The position numbers were made by a program, and so were the translations under genes. From Rhizobium sp. CIAT894 (GTDB taxonomy: Bacteria > Pseudomonadota > Alphaproteobacteria > Rhizobiales > Rhizobiaceae): a DNA stretch of 64,000 bases. Position 1 is the stretch's first letter. The number at the start of each line of letters is the position of its first letter. The notes beneath the pieces are model-generated. The model was given only the letters and a program-made list of their open reading frames with translations, was not told where the DNA came from and ran no database searches. The DNA lies in contig NZ_CP020951.1 in assembly GCF_000172795.2 (NCBI RefSeq), positions 62,001 to 126,000 of the forward strand, in the 5' to 3' direction. Below, one piece after another: positions 35,373 to 43,916 of the stretch.

Positions 35373-37264
35373 TAGGCGTCTTTCGGAATTCCTTCCGGGC
35401 GCATTTGTCTTTTCAGCGCGGCGATGCGGAAAATTGCGTTCGGGGCGCCATAGCCGCGATAGCCGCGGCGCTCGACGATCTCGAAAAAGAAGCCCTCGCC
35501 ATAGGTGCCGCTGTAGAGCTGGAAATACTCGCCGTGCTCGTCCCGGTCATAGAGGATGTTCTCCGCTTTCAGCCGCTCGGTCATGACGGGATCGAGCCCG
35601 AAGCGGGCCTCGACATCGTCGTAATAGTTCGGCGAAATATGCAGGGATCTGAAACCGCAGCTGCGAAGTTTTTCGGCGGTTGCAAAGATGTCGTCGGTCG
35701 AAAACGCCAGGTGCTGGATGCCGGACCCGAACTTCTCGGCAATGAAATGTCCGGCCAGGGTGCGGCGGTTTTCGGCTCCGTTCATGGTAATGCGCAGCGC
35801 GCCTGACTGGTTTTCGACGACCTGGCTGCGCACCACCCCGGCTGGATCGATGATGTCGACCATCGGGGTTTTATGGGTTTCGAAGATCGACGTGTAGAAC
35901 AGAAGCCAGGTGAGCATTTCATCATAGCCGACCGTCTGGGCGACGTGATCGACGCGGAGAAGGCCGGCAGACGCCGTGCCGGTGTCGTCGGAGACCGGGT
36001 GGAAGTCGATTTCGGAAAAGCGGCCGAGAGCGCTCTTGTCGTCGATCAGATAGACGATGCCGCCGCCGACGCCCCGAATGGCGGGCAGCTCGAGTTCACC
36101 CTCCACCACAGGCTGGGCGAAGGGCTCGGCATCGAGAGCAAGCGCACGCGCATATGCCTTTGCGGCATCGTCGACGACCAGGGCCATGGCATAGGCAAAC
36201 GTGCCATGCACGGCATAGGCCGCATTGGCGAAACCCGCCTGATCGACATTGACGAGAATACGGATCTCGCCCTGCTCGAACAGGGAGACCTTCTTGGTGC
36301 GGTGGACGGCGGTCTGTCTGAAGCCGAGGGTGCGCAGCAAGGCCACCAGCTCGACTTCATCCTGTTCGTCCGTGGCAAACTCCACGAAGCCGACGCCTTG
36401 AACGGCCGCTCTTTCCGGCATCGCCGCCCCGGTCAAGCTGCCGGTGCCGAGATGGCGCCGCACCTGGTCGCCGAGATAGATCAGCGAGCGGTGGCCATCG
36501 GCGGCGATCGCACGCGACAGGCCGCCTCGAAACTGGTCGTTGAAGATCTCCAGGGAGAAATACCCGTCGTAACCTGTGGCGGCGACGGCTTCGGTGAACG
36601 CGGTGACGGGAAGGTCGCCTTCTCCAGGCATGTTGCGGAAGTGGCGGCTCCAGTAGAGCAGGTCCATGTCGATATCAGGCGCATCGGCAAGCTGGACGAT
36701 GAAGATCTTCTCCTTGGGAACCGAGCGGATGGAATTGACGTCGATCTTGCGCGACAAGGTATGGAAGCTGTCGAGGATAAGGCCGACATTCGGATGATCG
36801 GCGCGCCGCACGATCTCCCAGGCGTCGCGGTGGTCGCTGATATGGCGGCCCCAGGCGAGCGCCTCGTAGCCCACGCGCAGTCCGCGCCGGGCGGCGCGTT
36901 CGCCGAGTTCCCGGAAATCCTCGGCCGCCCGATCGATGCCGCCCAAGGCTGCCGGCGAGACATTCGAGCAGACGAGCACCAGATCCGTTCCGAGTTGCTG
37001 CATCACGTCGAATTTTCGTTCGGCGCGATCGAAGGTGCGGCTTCTAAGCGGCTCCGGCATGCCCTCGAAATCCCGGAACGGCTGAAACAGGGTGATCTCA
37101 AGGCCATGGTCGCGCACGAGTTTTCCGACATCGGTCGGACTGCCGTCGAATGCCAGGAAATCGTTTTCGAAGATCTCGACGCCGTCGAAGCCCGCTCGGG
37201 CGATCGCCTCCAGCTTTTCCGGCAGTTCGCCGCTGATCGTCACAGTCGCAATCGAGGTCTTCAT
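35369..37264 (-). CDS. quiC: 3-dehydroshikimate dehydratase, TIM-barrel plus VOC (QuiC type)
   Basis: A 631-residue two-domain enzyme: residues about 1-285 are a sugar-isomerase-like TIM barrel with EIFENDFLAFDG, LILDSFHTLSR and YFSLEIFNDQF (metal ligands), and about 300-631 a 4-hydroxyphenylpyruvate-dioxygenase-like VOC pair. The VOC metal triad is visible as VDHVAQ, IQHLAF and FFFEIVER. QuiC enzymes convert 3-dehydroshikimate to protocatechuate. ATG at 37264 is chosen because AAGGG lies 8 bases before it; the upstream open frame has none. It is divergent from the transporter-aroQ operon across 222 bases. Its product feeds the pca genes further right. Confidence 0.9.
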   Translation of the reverse strand: MKTSIATVTISGELPEKLEAIARAGFDGVEIFENDFLAFDGSPTDVGKLVRDHGLEITLFQPFRDFEGMPEPLRSRTFDRAERKFDVMQQLGTDLVLVCSNVSPAALGGIDRAAEDFRELGERAARRGLRVGYEALAWGRHISDHRDAWEIVRRADHPNVGLILDSFHTLSRKIDVNSIRSVPKEKIFIVQLADAPDIDMDLLYWSRHFRNMPGEGDLPVTAFTEAVAATGYDGYFSLEIFNDQFRGGLSRAIAADGHRSLIYLGDQVRRHLGTGSLTGAAMPERAAVQGVGFVEFATDEQDEVELVALLRTLGFRQTAVHRTKKVSLFEQGEIRILVNVDQAGFANAAYAVHGTFAYAMALVVDDAAKAYARALALDAEPFAQPVVEGELELPAIRGVGGGIVYLIDDKSALGRFSEIDFHPVSDDTGTASAGLLRVDHVAQTVGYDEMLTWLLFYTSIFETHKTPMVDIIDPAGVVRSQVVENQSGALRITMNGAENRRTLAGHFIAEKFGSGIQHLAFSTDDIFATAEKLRSCGFRSLHISPNYYDDVEARFGLDPVMTERLKAENILYDRDEHGEYFQLYSGTYGEGFFFEIVERRGYRGYGAPNAIFRIAALKRQMRPEGIPKDAY

Positions 37265-37362
37265 TATCAAAGCCCTTTCGGTATCCGAACCGCATGCGGG
37301 GAAAATCGCTCTCACCTATTATTGCAAATCTCGTGAGGAATTCAAATAGCTTGAGGCATTAT

Positions 37363-37380
37363 AAAATCTCATATGATTTT
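37363..37380. promoter_or_regulatory. Inverted repeat between divergent quiC and transporter genes
   Basis: AAAATC at 37363-37368 and GATTTT at 37375-37380 with a 6-base spacer (TCATAT), in an A+T-rich tract between divergent genes. The size and place fit a GntR/FCD operator, but which of the two regulators binds is unknown. Confidence 0.4.
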
Positions 37381-37486
37381 GAAAAACTATGTTGATTTGC
37401 GCGTCCGTCTCTGGCAATCATTCCTCCCACAGTCAAAAGGTGAGGTGGCTGTCCGGTCGAACGACCGCCAAAGAGGAGGAAACATC

Positions 37487-38317
37487 ATGTTTAAATCTAT
37501 GCTGACGCGGCGAAACGCCATGCTCGGAGCCGCGGCCCTGGTGGCTGCCGTCACCTTGGCGCAACCGGCCGCCGCCATCACGCCTGACGAAATCAAGGCT
37601 CGCGGCAAGATCATCGTCGGAATCCAGGGTGACAATCCGCCTTGGGGCTTTGTGACCAGCGGCGGCAAGCAGGACGGTCTCGACGCCGACATCGCAACGC
37701 TGTTCGCCAAGGAACTGGGTGTTTCCGTCGAATTCGTGCCGCTCGAAGTCAACAACCGCATTCCGGCGCTGACGGCGGGGCGCGTCGACGTTCTGTTTGC
37801 GACCATGGCCATGCTGCCGGATCGCGCCAAGGCGGTGCAGTTCAGCAAGCCCTATGTTGCCAACGCCATCGTGCTGATCGGCCCCAAATCGGCGGAGATC
37901 AAGACGAATGCCGACATGGCCAAGTTCACGGTCGGCGTCGCCAAAGGCGCTGCGCAGGACACGCAGGTGACGAAGAACGCGCCTGAAGGCACGACGATCC
38001 GCCGCTATGACGGAGACGCCGCGAGCGTTCAGGCCCTGGTGTCCGGCCAGGTCGATACGCTGGGCGGCAACATCTTCTACATGGACCGGGTGAACAAGGC
38101 GCGTCCGGGCGAATTCGAAAACAAGCTTGAGTTCCAGAAGCTCTACAACGGCGCCTGCACGCGTCTCGGCGAGAAGGAAATCAATGCGGCGCTCAACACC
38201 TTCATCGACAAGATCAAGACAAACGGCGATCTCAAGGCCGTCTACGACAAGTGGATGAAGGTTCCGGTGCCGGAATTCCCGGAAACGCTGGAAGGCATTC
38301 CGTTCGCGGCGAAGTGA
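37487..38317 (+). CDS. Family 3 ABC solute-binding protein
   Basis: A 276-residue periplasmic receptor of the amino-acid/organic-acid type. The signal peptide is MFKSMLTRRNAMLGAAALVAAVTLAQPAAA, with a TRRNAM stretch before the hydrophobic core. The mature protein has IIVGIQGDNPPWGF, GLDADIATLFAKELG and the DVLFATMAMLPDRAKAV block of SBP family 3. The ATG at 37487 has a strong AAGAGGAGGAAAC site; an open frame starting further left has no site. It heads an operon of aroQ, two permeases, ATPase and two dehydrogenases, all on the same strand. The likely ligand is a shikimate/quinate-type acid, by context. Confidence 0.9.
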   Translation: MFKSMLTRRNAMLGAAALVAAVTLAQPAAAITPDEIKARGKIIVGIQGDNPPWGFVTSGGKQDGLDADIATLFAKELGVSVEFVPLEVNNRIPALTAGRVDVLFATMAMLPDRAKAVQFSKPYVANAIVLIGPKSAEIKTNADMAKFTVGVAKGAAQDTQVTKNAPEGTTIRRYDGDAASVQALVSGQVDTLGGNIFYMDRVNKARPGEFENKLEFQKLYNGACTRLGEKEINAALNTFIDKIKTNGDLKAVYDKWMKVPVPEFPETLEGIPFAAK

Positions 38318-38369
38318 GTGAGCGGTAAAGGGTGGCTGCCGTCCGGTTCGCGTTGGTGGCTGCCGACTG

Positions 38370-38505
38370 CCCCTCACCCTAGCCCTCTCCCCGTAAGGAC
38401 GGGGAGAGGGGACTTGCCCTGCGAAGGGTCATGGGGACGGAGAGGTCACGGCACATCCCCTTCTCCCCGTTTACGGGGAGAAGGTGGCGGCAGCCGGATG
38501 AGGGG
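38370..38505. repeat. Palindromic intergenic repeat, family A copy 1
   Basis: Bounded by CCCCTCA and TGAGGGG in inverted orientation. Contains two internal hairpins: CTCTCCCCGT / ACGGGGAGAG-like arms near 38385-38408, and TTCTCCCCGTTTACGGGGAGAA at 38461-38482. Lies between the binding-protein gene and aroQ. A copy of the same family, in the opposite orientation, is at 44983-45113. Confidence 0.75.
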
Positions 38506-38618
38506 CGGCGGCGATCTCCCGGCGCGGGATTTTGACACCAGAGAAAGACCAAAATGAAGGCGGGCAGACCAATGCCCGTCAACGCAACCGCCATGCCCAG
38601 GGCCCTGAGGTGCGCGAC

Positions 38619-39068
38619 ATGACCAGAACCATCTTTGTGCTCAACGGACCGAACCTGAACCTGCTCGGTGAGCGCGAGCCGGCGATCTACGGCTCGGCGA
38701 CGCTGGGCGATATCAGGGACAAGTGCCTCGCAAGGGCGGAGAGCCTTGGCTTTGCCATCGACTTCCGCCAGACCAATTTCGAGGGCGAGTTGGTGGAAAG
38801 CGTGCATCAGGCCCGCAAGGAGGCTTGCGGCATCATCATCAATCCGGCCGGCTATACCTTCACCTCGATCGCCCTGCTCGATGCGCTGAAAACCTTCGAT
38901 CCGCCGAAGATCGAGCTGCATATTTCCAACGTGCATGCCCGCGAGGAGATCTATCACAAATCCCTCGTCTCGCGGGTCGCCACCGCCATCATGATCGGTT
39001 TTGGCCCCCGCGGTTATGAACTCGCCATCGAAGCGATGGCCGGCATGCTGGGAGCAGCGAAGGCATGA
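38619..39068 (+). CDS. aroQ: Type II 3-dehydroquinate dehydratase
   Basis: A 149-residue type II dehydroquinase, which interconverts 3-dehydroquinate and 3-dehydroshikimate by anti elimination. Signature LNGPNLNLLGEREPAIYG (about 7-24) includes the catalytic Tyr and the active-site loop arginine. INPAGYTFTSIALLDAL and ELHISNVHAREEIYHKS supply the remaining substrate-binding residues and the catalytic histidine. The ATG at 38619 has GAGGTG upstream and the stop overlaps the permease start. Context suggests the catabolic, not biosynthetic, role: quinate to 3-dehydroshikimate for QuiC. Confidence 0.93.
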   Translation: MTRTIFVLNGPNLNLLGEREPAIYGSATLGDIRDKCLARAESLGFAIDFRQTNFEGELVESVHQARKEACGIIINPAGYTFTSIALLDALKTFDPPKIELHISNVHAREEIYHKSLVSRVATAIMIGFGPRGYELAIEAMAGMLGAAKA

Positions 39069-39733
39069 ATTATACGCTGGATTTCACGCCCGTTATCGAT
39101 GGCCTGCCGAGCCTCCTGCTCGGCTGCCTCGGGACATTCCTGCTTGCCATTTGCGGGATGCTGCTGGCGATCGTCATCGGAATTGGCGGGGTTGCCTTGC
39201 GCGACTCCGCTTTCAAGCCGGCGCGCTGGCTGGTCATCGCCTTCGTCGAACTGATCCGCAACACGCCGTTCCTGGTGCAGATCTTCTTCATCTACTTCGC
39301 GCTGCCGCTCGCCGGCATCCGGCTGGATCCGACGCCGACGGCGATCATCGCGCTTGGGATCAACGGCGGCGCCTACGCCATCGAGATCATTCGCGGCGGC
39401 GTTCAGTCGATTGCCAAGGGGCAGATGGAAGCGGGTCTCGCCCTTGGTCTGCACAAGGCGCAGGTCTTCCGGCTGATCATCCTCAAGCCGGCATTGCGGG
39501 CAATCTATCCGTCTCTGACCAGCCAATTCGTGCTGTTGACGTTGACCACCAGCATTGCCTCGGCGATCTCGGCCTATGAGCTGACCTCGGTGTCCCAGCG
39601 CATCGAGTCGGAGAGCTTCCGCAGCTTCGAGGTCTACTTCACCGTCACGCTTTTCTATTTCGTGATTTCCTGGGTGATGATGCGCCTGTTTGCGCTGTTT
39701 TCGGCCCGCTACTTCAAATACCCCGTCAAGTAG
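39065..39733 (+). CDS. ABC permease, amino-acid type, copy 1
   Basis: A 222-residue membrane permease of the HisM/GlnP type. Five hydrophobic helices are visible, and the loop GQMEAGLALGLHKAQVFRLIILKPALRA carries the EAA-like ATPase contact. The N-terminal GTFLLAICGMLLAIVIGIGG and FVELIRNTPFLVQIFFIYF are typical of this family. It overlaps aroQ by 4 bases. It pairs with the next permease and the ATPase at 40441. Confidence 0.9.
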   Translation: MNYTLDFTPVIDGLPSLLLGCLGTFLLAICGMLLAIVIGIGGVALRDSAFKPARWLVIAFVELIRNTPFLVQIFFIYFALPLAGIRLDPTPTAIIALGINGGAYAIEIIRGGVQSIAKGQMEAGLALGLHKAQVFRLIILKPALRAIYPSLTSQFVLLTLTTSIASAISAYELTSVSQRIESESFRSFEVYFTVTLFYFVISWVMMRLFALFSARYFKYPVK

Positions 39734-39743
39734 GAGGAATTCC

Positions 39744-40385
39744 ATGGGTCACGACGAATTCGTCTTCCTCCTGATCGGCCTGAAATGGACGGTGGTCCTG
39801 TCCGCCGTCGGCTTCGTCTGCGGCTGTATTGCCGGGCTCGGCGTCGCTCTTGCCCGCGTCTCGGGCAACCCGCTCTTGGAACGCCTGACCGCCGGCTATA
39901 TCGCCGTCTTCCAGGGAACGCCGCTGCTGATGCAGCTTTTCGTGGTCTATTACGGCCTGGCTCTGCTCGGGCTGATGCTCGATGCCTGGGTGGCCGTCGC
40001 CATCGGGCTGACGCTGCATGCCAGCGCCTATCTCGGCGAGATCTGGCGCGGATCGATCGAAGCGGTGCCGCGCGGCCAGACGGAAGCGGCAAAGGCGCTC
40101 AGCCTCAGATACGTCTCCCGCATGAGGGACGTCATTCTGCCGCAGGCGCTGCGCATCTCGCTGCCTGCCACGATCGGCTTCCTCGTGCAGCTGATCAAAG
40201 GCACCTCTCTTGCTTCGATCGTCGGCTTCACTGAGCTGACGCGGGCCGGCAACATCATCTCCAACCAGATCTTCCAGCCGCTGACGGTCTTCGGCGTCGT
40301 CGGCATCCTGTACTTCCTGATGTGCTGCCCGCTGACGATTCTCGGCGCGCGCCTCGAGCGGAAATTCGCCGCCTCGGCGCGCTGA
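39744..40385 (+). CDS. ABC permease, amino-acid type, copy 2
   Basis: A 213-residue partner permease. [20 protein letters not shown] is the first helix, [21 protein letters not shown] the usual central segment, and [22 protein letters not shown] the cytoplasmic ATPase-contact loop. ATG at 39744 has GTAGGAGGAATT upstream, only 10 bases after the preceding stop. It forms the heterodimeric channel with copy 1. Confidence 0.9.
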   Translation: MGHDEFVFLLIGLKWTVVLSAVGFVCGCIAGLGVALARVSGNPLLERLTAGYIAVFQGTPLLMQLFVVYYGLALLGLMLDAWVAVAIGLTLHASAYLGEIWRGSIEAVPRGQTEAAKALSLRYVSRMRDVILPQALRISLPATIGFLVQLIKGTSLASIVGFTELTRAGNIISNQIFQPLTVFGVVGILYFLMCCPLTILGARLERKFAASAR

Positions 40386-40440
40386 TCCGCAGCCTTTTTT
40401 CTTCGATGCGGCCTTGACCGCCAATCCTGGAGTTCTACCG

Positions 40441-41205
40441 ATGACCAGACCCGTTCCCCCCCAACGCGCGGAAGCCATGATCACCATGGCGCACGTGGAA
40501 AAGTGGTACGGCTCGTTTCAAGCCCTTCACGATATCAACATGACCGTTCGCAGCGGCGAGAGGATCGTCCTGTGCGGCCCTTCCGGCAGCGGAAAGTCGA
40601 CGCTCATTCGCTGTATCAACCATCTCGAGACCTACCAGAAAGGTCAGATCCGGGTCGGCGGCATCCTTCTCAGCGACCAGGCCAAAACCATCGATGCGAT
40701 CCGCCGTGAGGTCGGCATGGTCTTCCAGCAGTTCAATCTGTTTCCGCATCTGACCGTGCTGCAGAACTGCATGCTGGCGCCGATGAAGGCGATCGGCGTC
40801 GGCAAGGCGGAAGCCGAGGAACGCGCACGCGGGCTGCTCGAGCGGGTCAAGATCCTGGAGCAGGCCGACAAATACCCGGTCCAGCTTTCCGGCGGCCAGC
40901 AGCAGCGCGTCGCCATTGCCCGCGCGCTCTGCATGCGGCCGAAAGTGATGCTGTTCGACGAGCCGACCTCGGCGCTCGACCCGGAGATGGTCAAGGAAGT
41001 GCTGGATACGATGATCGCGCTGGCCGACGAGGGCATGACGATGATCTGCGTCACCCACGAAATGGGCTTTGCCCGCCAGGTCGCCGATCGGGTGATCTTC
41101 ATGGCCAGCGGCGCGATCGTCGAGGAAGCCCCGCCCGCCGAATTCTTCACCAACCCACAGCACGAGCGGACCCGGAAGTTTCTCGGAGAAATCCTGCGGA
41201 AATAA
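40441..41205 (+). CDS. ABC ATPase, amino-acid type
   Basis: A 254-residue ATPase of the GlnQ/HisP type. Walker A is GPSGSGKST (about 45-53), Q-loop [19 protein letters not shown], signature [15 protein letters not shown], Walker [15 protein letters not shown] and switch His in [10 protein letters not shown]. The ATG at 40441 has GGAG about 9 bases before it; an upstream ATG at 40414 adds a segment without family match. It drives the two preceding permeases and completes the importer headed by the binding protein at 37487. Confidence 0.92.
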   Translation: MTRPVPPQRAEAMITMAHVEKWYGSFQALHDINMTVRSGERIVLCGPSGSGKSTLIRCINHLETYQKGQIRVGGILLSDQAKTIDAIRREVGMVFQQFNLFPHLTVLQNCMLAPMKAIGVGKAEAEERARGLLERVKILEQADKYPVQLSGGQQQRVAIARALCMRPKVMLFDEPTSALDPEMVKEVLDTMIALADEGMTMICVTHEMGFARQVADRVIFMASGAIVEEAPPAEFFTNPQHERTRKFLGEILRK

Positions 41206-41247
41206 GCGGTCTCAAGGCCGATATCTCGTCAAATTCCGGAGCCGATC

Positions 41248-42315
41248 ATGAAGCCATTGAAGATTGCAGTCATGGGAGCCGGCCTGATCGGCAGACGCCA
41301 TGCCGAGCGGGTCATATCCGAGCCCGGAACCATTCTCTCCGCCGTGATCGATCCGTCTGCGGCCGGCCGCGACTTTGCCCGCAATGCCGGCATCCGATGC
41401 TACCCGTCGTTCCAGGCCATCCCCGGCGAGGACAGGCCCGACGGCGTCATCGTGGCAACGCCGAACCAGCTTCACGTCGAGAATGCCATGGAGCTTATCG
41501 CCGCCGGTATTCCTGTTCTGATCGAGAAACCGATCGCCGACGACGTCGACGCTGCCGCAGCGCTCGTTGCCGCCGGGGAGAAAGCAGGGATACCGCTGCT
41601 CGTCGGCCATCACCGGCGCCACAACCCGATGATCCAGACGGCCAAACAGATCGTCGACGGCGGCAGGCTTGGCCGGATCGTCACGGTGCACGGCACCTTC
41701 TGGGTCGCCAAGCCCGACGACTATTTCGACATCCCCTGGCGGCGGGAAGCCGGCGCCGGCCCGATCTTCGTCAACCTGATCCATGATGTCGACCTGTTCC
41801 GATTTCTGTTCGGCGAGGTCGAGGCCGTGCATGCGATGGAATCGCACGCCGTGCGCCACCACGCCGTCGAGGATACTTCAGTCGTCTCGTTGCGGTTTGC
41901 AAACGGCGTTCTTGCCACGCTGACCGGCAGCGACGCGGTGGCCGCACCCTGGAGCTGGGAGGCGACCACCGGCGAGAACCCTGCATTTCCCCGCTATGCC
42001 GGACATTGCTATCAGATCGGTGGCACGAAGGGGTCGCTCGGCATTCCCGATCTGACGCTTTGGACGAGCACGGCCGAGCCGGATTGGCTGGCGCCGCTTG
42101 CCGAGGAGCGCGTCGCCTGCGAAACCGCCGATCCGCTTTGCCGTCAGCTCAGCCATTTTTGCGATGTTATCCGTGGCGATGCCCCGCCTCTCGTGAGCGG
42201 GCGGGAGGGCCTTGCCACCCTCAGGGTCGTCGAAGCGATCAAGCGGTCGGCGCGCTCGGGGCAGATGATCCACCTCTCTGACGCCGGCGCCTCTGCCGAT
42301 CCTGAGAAAGTCTAG
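41248..42315 (+). CDS. Gfo/Idh/MocA-family NAD(P)-dependent dehydrogenase
   Basis: A 355-residue oxidoreductase. The nucleotide-binding site is KIAVMGAGLIGRRHAE (about 5-20), and the family signature LIEKPIADD (about 91-99) holds the catalytic lysine. HHRRHNPMIQTAKQIV follows, and FVNLIHDVDLFRFLFGEVE contains the conserved DxxxH-type proton relay region. Family members oxidise inositols, sugars and cyclic polyols. In this operon a quinate, shikimate or related cyclohexane polyol is the obvious candidate substrate, but another sugar-like compound cannot be excluded. Confidence 0.87.
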   Translation: MKPLKIAVMGAGLIGRRHAERVISEPGTILSAVIDPSAAGRDFARNAGIRCYPSFQAIPGEDRPDGVIVATPNQLHVENAMELIAAGIPVLIEKPIADDVDAAAALVAAGEKAGIPLLVGHHRRHNPMIQTAKQIVDGGRLGRIVTVHGTFWVAKPDDYFDIPWRREAGAGPIFVNLIHDVDLFRFLFGEVEAVHAMESHAVRHHAVEDTSVVSLRFANGVLATLTGSDAVAAPWSWEATTGENPAFPRYAGHCYQIGGTKGSLGIPDLTLWTSTAEPDWLAPLAEERVACETADPLCRQLSHFCDVIRGDAPPLVSGREGLATLRVVEAIKRSARSGQMIHLSDAGASADPEKV

Positions 42316-42319
42316 CCAC

Positions 42320-43150
42320 ATGATCACCGGCACGACCAAACTCATTGCCCATCTCGGCTACCCCACCGAGTCCTTCAAGGCGCCGCTGATCTACAATCCG
42401 TATTTCGAGAAGAACGGCATCGACGCGGTCGTTGTGCCGATGGGCTGCAGGCCGGAGGATTATCCGGTGTTTTTGAAGCTCGTCTTCCGGCTCTCCAATA
42501 TTCACGGCGCGCTCATCACCATGCCGCACAAGATTGCGACGATGGCGCTGCTCGACGAAACCTCGACCAACGCCAAAGTCGCAGGCTCGTGCAATGCGGT
42601 GCGCCTCGATTCGAACGGCAGGCTGATCGGCGACATGTTCGATGGGGAAGGCTTTGTGCGGGGCGTTCTGCGCAAGGGTAAAAAGGTCGAAGGCGCAAAT
42701 GCGCTGGTTATTGGCGCCGGCGGCGTCGGCTCGGCGATCGCGGCATCCCTGGCGAAGGCGGGTGTCGCCCATCTCGCGCTCTTCGACGCCAACGAGACGA
42801 CCGCGACCGCGCTGTTCGACCGGCTGAAGACACATTATCCGCATTTGCGGGTGACGATCGGCTCACTCGATCCGGCCGGTTTCGACATCGTCGTCAACGC
42901 GACACCGCTTGGAATGCGGCGGGGCGACCCTTTGCCGATCGACGTCGACCGCATCTCCCCCTCGACTTTCGTGGGCGAGGTGGTGTTGAGCAAGGAGATC
43001 ACCCCTTTCCTGGAGGCCGCCCGGGCGCGGGGCTGCACCTTTCAGGTCGGCACGGATATGCTGTTCGAACAGATCCCCGCCTATCTCGAATTCTTCGATT
43101 TCCCGACAACGACGGCCGACAATCTGCGGGCAATCGCCAAGCTCGGTTGA
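42320..43150 (+). CDS. Shikimate/quinate dehydrogenase-like protein (AroE family)
   Basis: A 276-residue AroE-family enzyme, interconverting 3-dehydroshikimate and shikimate or 3-dehydroquinate and quinate. The catalytic lysine is in MPHKIATMALLDETS (about 71-85) and DMFDGEGFVRGV supplies the catalytic Asp. The cofactor loop is ALVIGAGGVGSAIAASLAKAG (its GAGGVG is the motif). The N-terminal substrate-binding serines are not classical: YPTESFKAPLIYN replaces the SxS loop, so it may be a specialised catabolic paralogue. It starts 4 bases after the preceding gene and is the last gene of the operon. Confidence 0.87.
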   Translation: MITGTTKLIAHLGYPTESFKAPLIYNPYFEKNGIDAVVVPMGCRPEDYPVFLKLVFRLSNIHGALITMPHKIATMALLDETSTNAKVAGSCNAVRLDSNGRLIGDMFDGEGFVRGVLRKGKKVEGANALVIGAGGVGSAIAASLAKAGVAHLALFDANETTATALFDRLKTHYPHLRVTIGSLDPAGFDIVVNATPLGMRRGDPLPIDVDRISPSTFVGEVVLSKEITPFLEAARARGCTFQVGTDMLFEQIPAYLEFFDFPTTTADNLRAIAKLG

Positions 43151-43208
43151 TGACTGGAGCTGGAGTTGGCCGGCGTTTCCCGCTTTGAGATCCAGGTCAC
43201 GCCTGACC

Positions 43209-43237
43209 TTGATAAGTATAGCACCTAGTGCTACATA
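43209..43237 (+). promoter_or_regulatory. Promoter with embedded operator for a toxin-antitoxin operon
   Basis: TTGATA at 43209-43214, 17-base spacer, TACATA at 43232-43237. An inverted repeat TAGCAC / GTGCTA (43219-43233, centre CTA) lies in the spacer and overlaps the -10, where an HTH antitoxin would block transcription. The start codon of the toxin is at 43243, leaving a very short leader. Confidence 0.55.
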
Positions 43238-43242
43238 ACATC

Positions 43243-43609
43243 ATGGCCGCACGCATATACAAGACAGGTTGGTTTACCAAAGCGGCGCGCAAGGCACATA
43301 TATCCGATTCCGAATTGCGCGAAGCTATCATGCAAGTGGCGGAGGGTAAGGCCGACGATCTGGGCGGCGGTGTTTTCAAAAAGCGTCTAAAAGACAACCG
43401 GCATCGTTCGATCGTTCTGGCGAATGCCGGGCGATTTTTGGGTGTTCGCCTATCTTTTCGCCAAGAAAGATCGCGCGAATATCGATGACGCGGAACTGGC
43501 GGCTTTTAAGGTGCTTGCTGGTTTGTACCGCAAGAAAACGGCCTCCGATATCGAAACCGAACTTCGAGCGGGCGCGCTCGTGGAGGTAGATAATGAAGAC
43601 GAAGCGTAA
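43243..43609 (+). pseudogene. RelE/HigB-type toxin, frameshifted
   Basis: The start ATG at 43243 opens MAARIYKTGWFTKAARKAHISDSELREA and continues to LANAGRF, typical of the RelE/HigB toxin family with GGGVFKKRL and NRHRSIVLAN. The frame then leaves the family in a run of five T (43435-43439). Removing one T restores WVFAYLFAKKDRANIDDAELAAFKVLAGLYRKKTA through to the stop at 43609, a 121-residue toxin. As written, the first frame ends at 43488 with a 16-residue foreign tail. An in-frame GTG at 43228 is an alternative start. Either a real inactivating insertion or a sequencing or assembly error in the homopolymer. Confidence 0.72.
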
Positions 43610-43916
43610 ATTCAAAAGCGATGCTTTCGAGGCGATCCACAGTTCAGTCGAAGCAATGTACAGTGCCGGCACGGTCGACAAGGAAACAATGCGCTCCTTC
43701 GATGAAACTTGCCTCGTTTCGCCCAGCGTACTCGATCCTGAAGAGATTAAGGCGTTACGGGAAACCAATCACGTCAGCCAACCGGTATTCGCACGATATC
43801 TCAATACCAGCGAATCCACGGTGCAGAAGTGGGAAAGCGGCGCCAAGCGGCCGAGCGGAATCGCGCTGAAGCTGCTTTCGATCGTACAGAAGCACGGCCT
43901 TCAGGTTCTGAGCTAA
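43593..43916 (+). CDS. HTH antitoxin (HigA-like)
   Basis: A 107-residue antitoxin. The C-terminal Cro/CI-type helix-turn-helix (about 55-100) includes LRETNHVSQPVFARYLNTSESTVQKWESGAKRPSG, of which SQPVFARYLNTSESTVQKWE is the HTH. The N-terminal half likely binds the toxin. It overlaps the toxin stop by 17 bases and is intact, while its toxin is frameshifted. It should repress its own promoter at 43209-43237. Its 3' end overlaps pcaB by 4 bases tail to tail. Confidence 0.85.
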   Translation: MKTKRKFKSDAFEAIHSSVEAMYSAGTVDKETMRSFDETCLVSPSVLDPEEIKALRETNHVSQPVFARYLNTSESTVQKWESGAKRPSGIALKLLSIVQKHGLQVLS

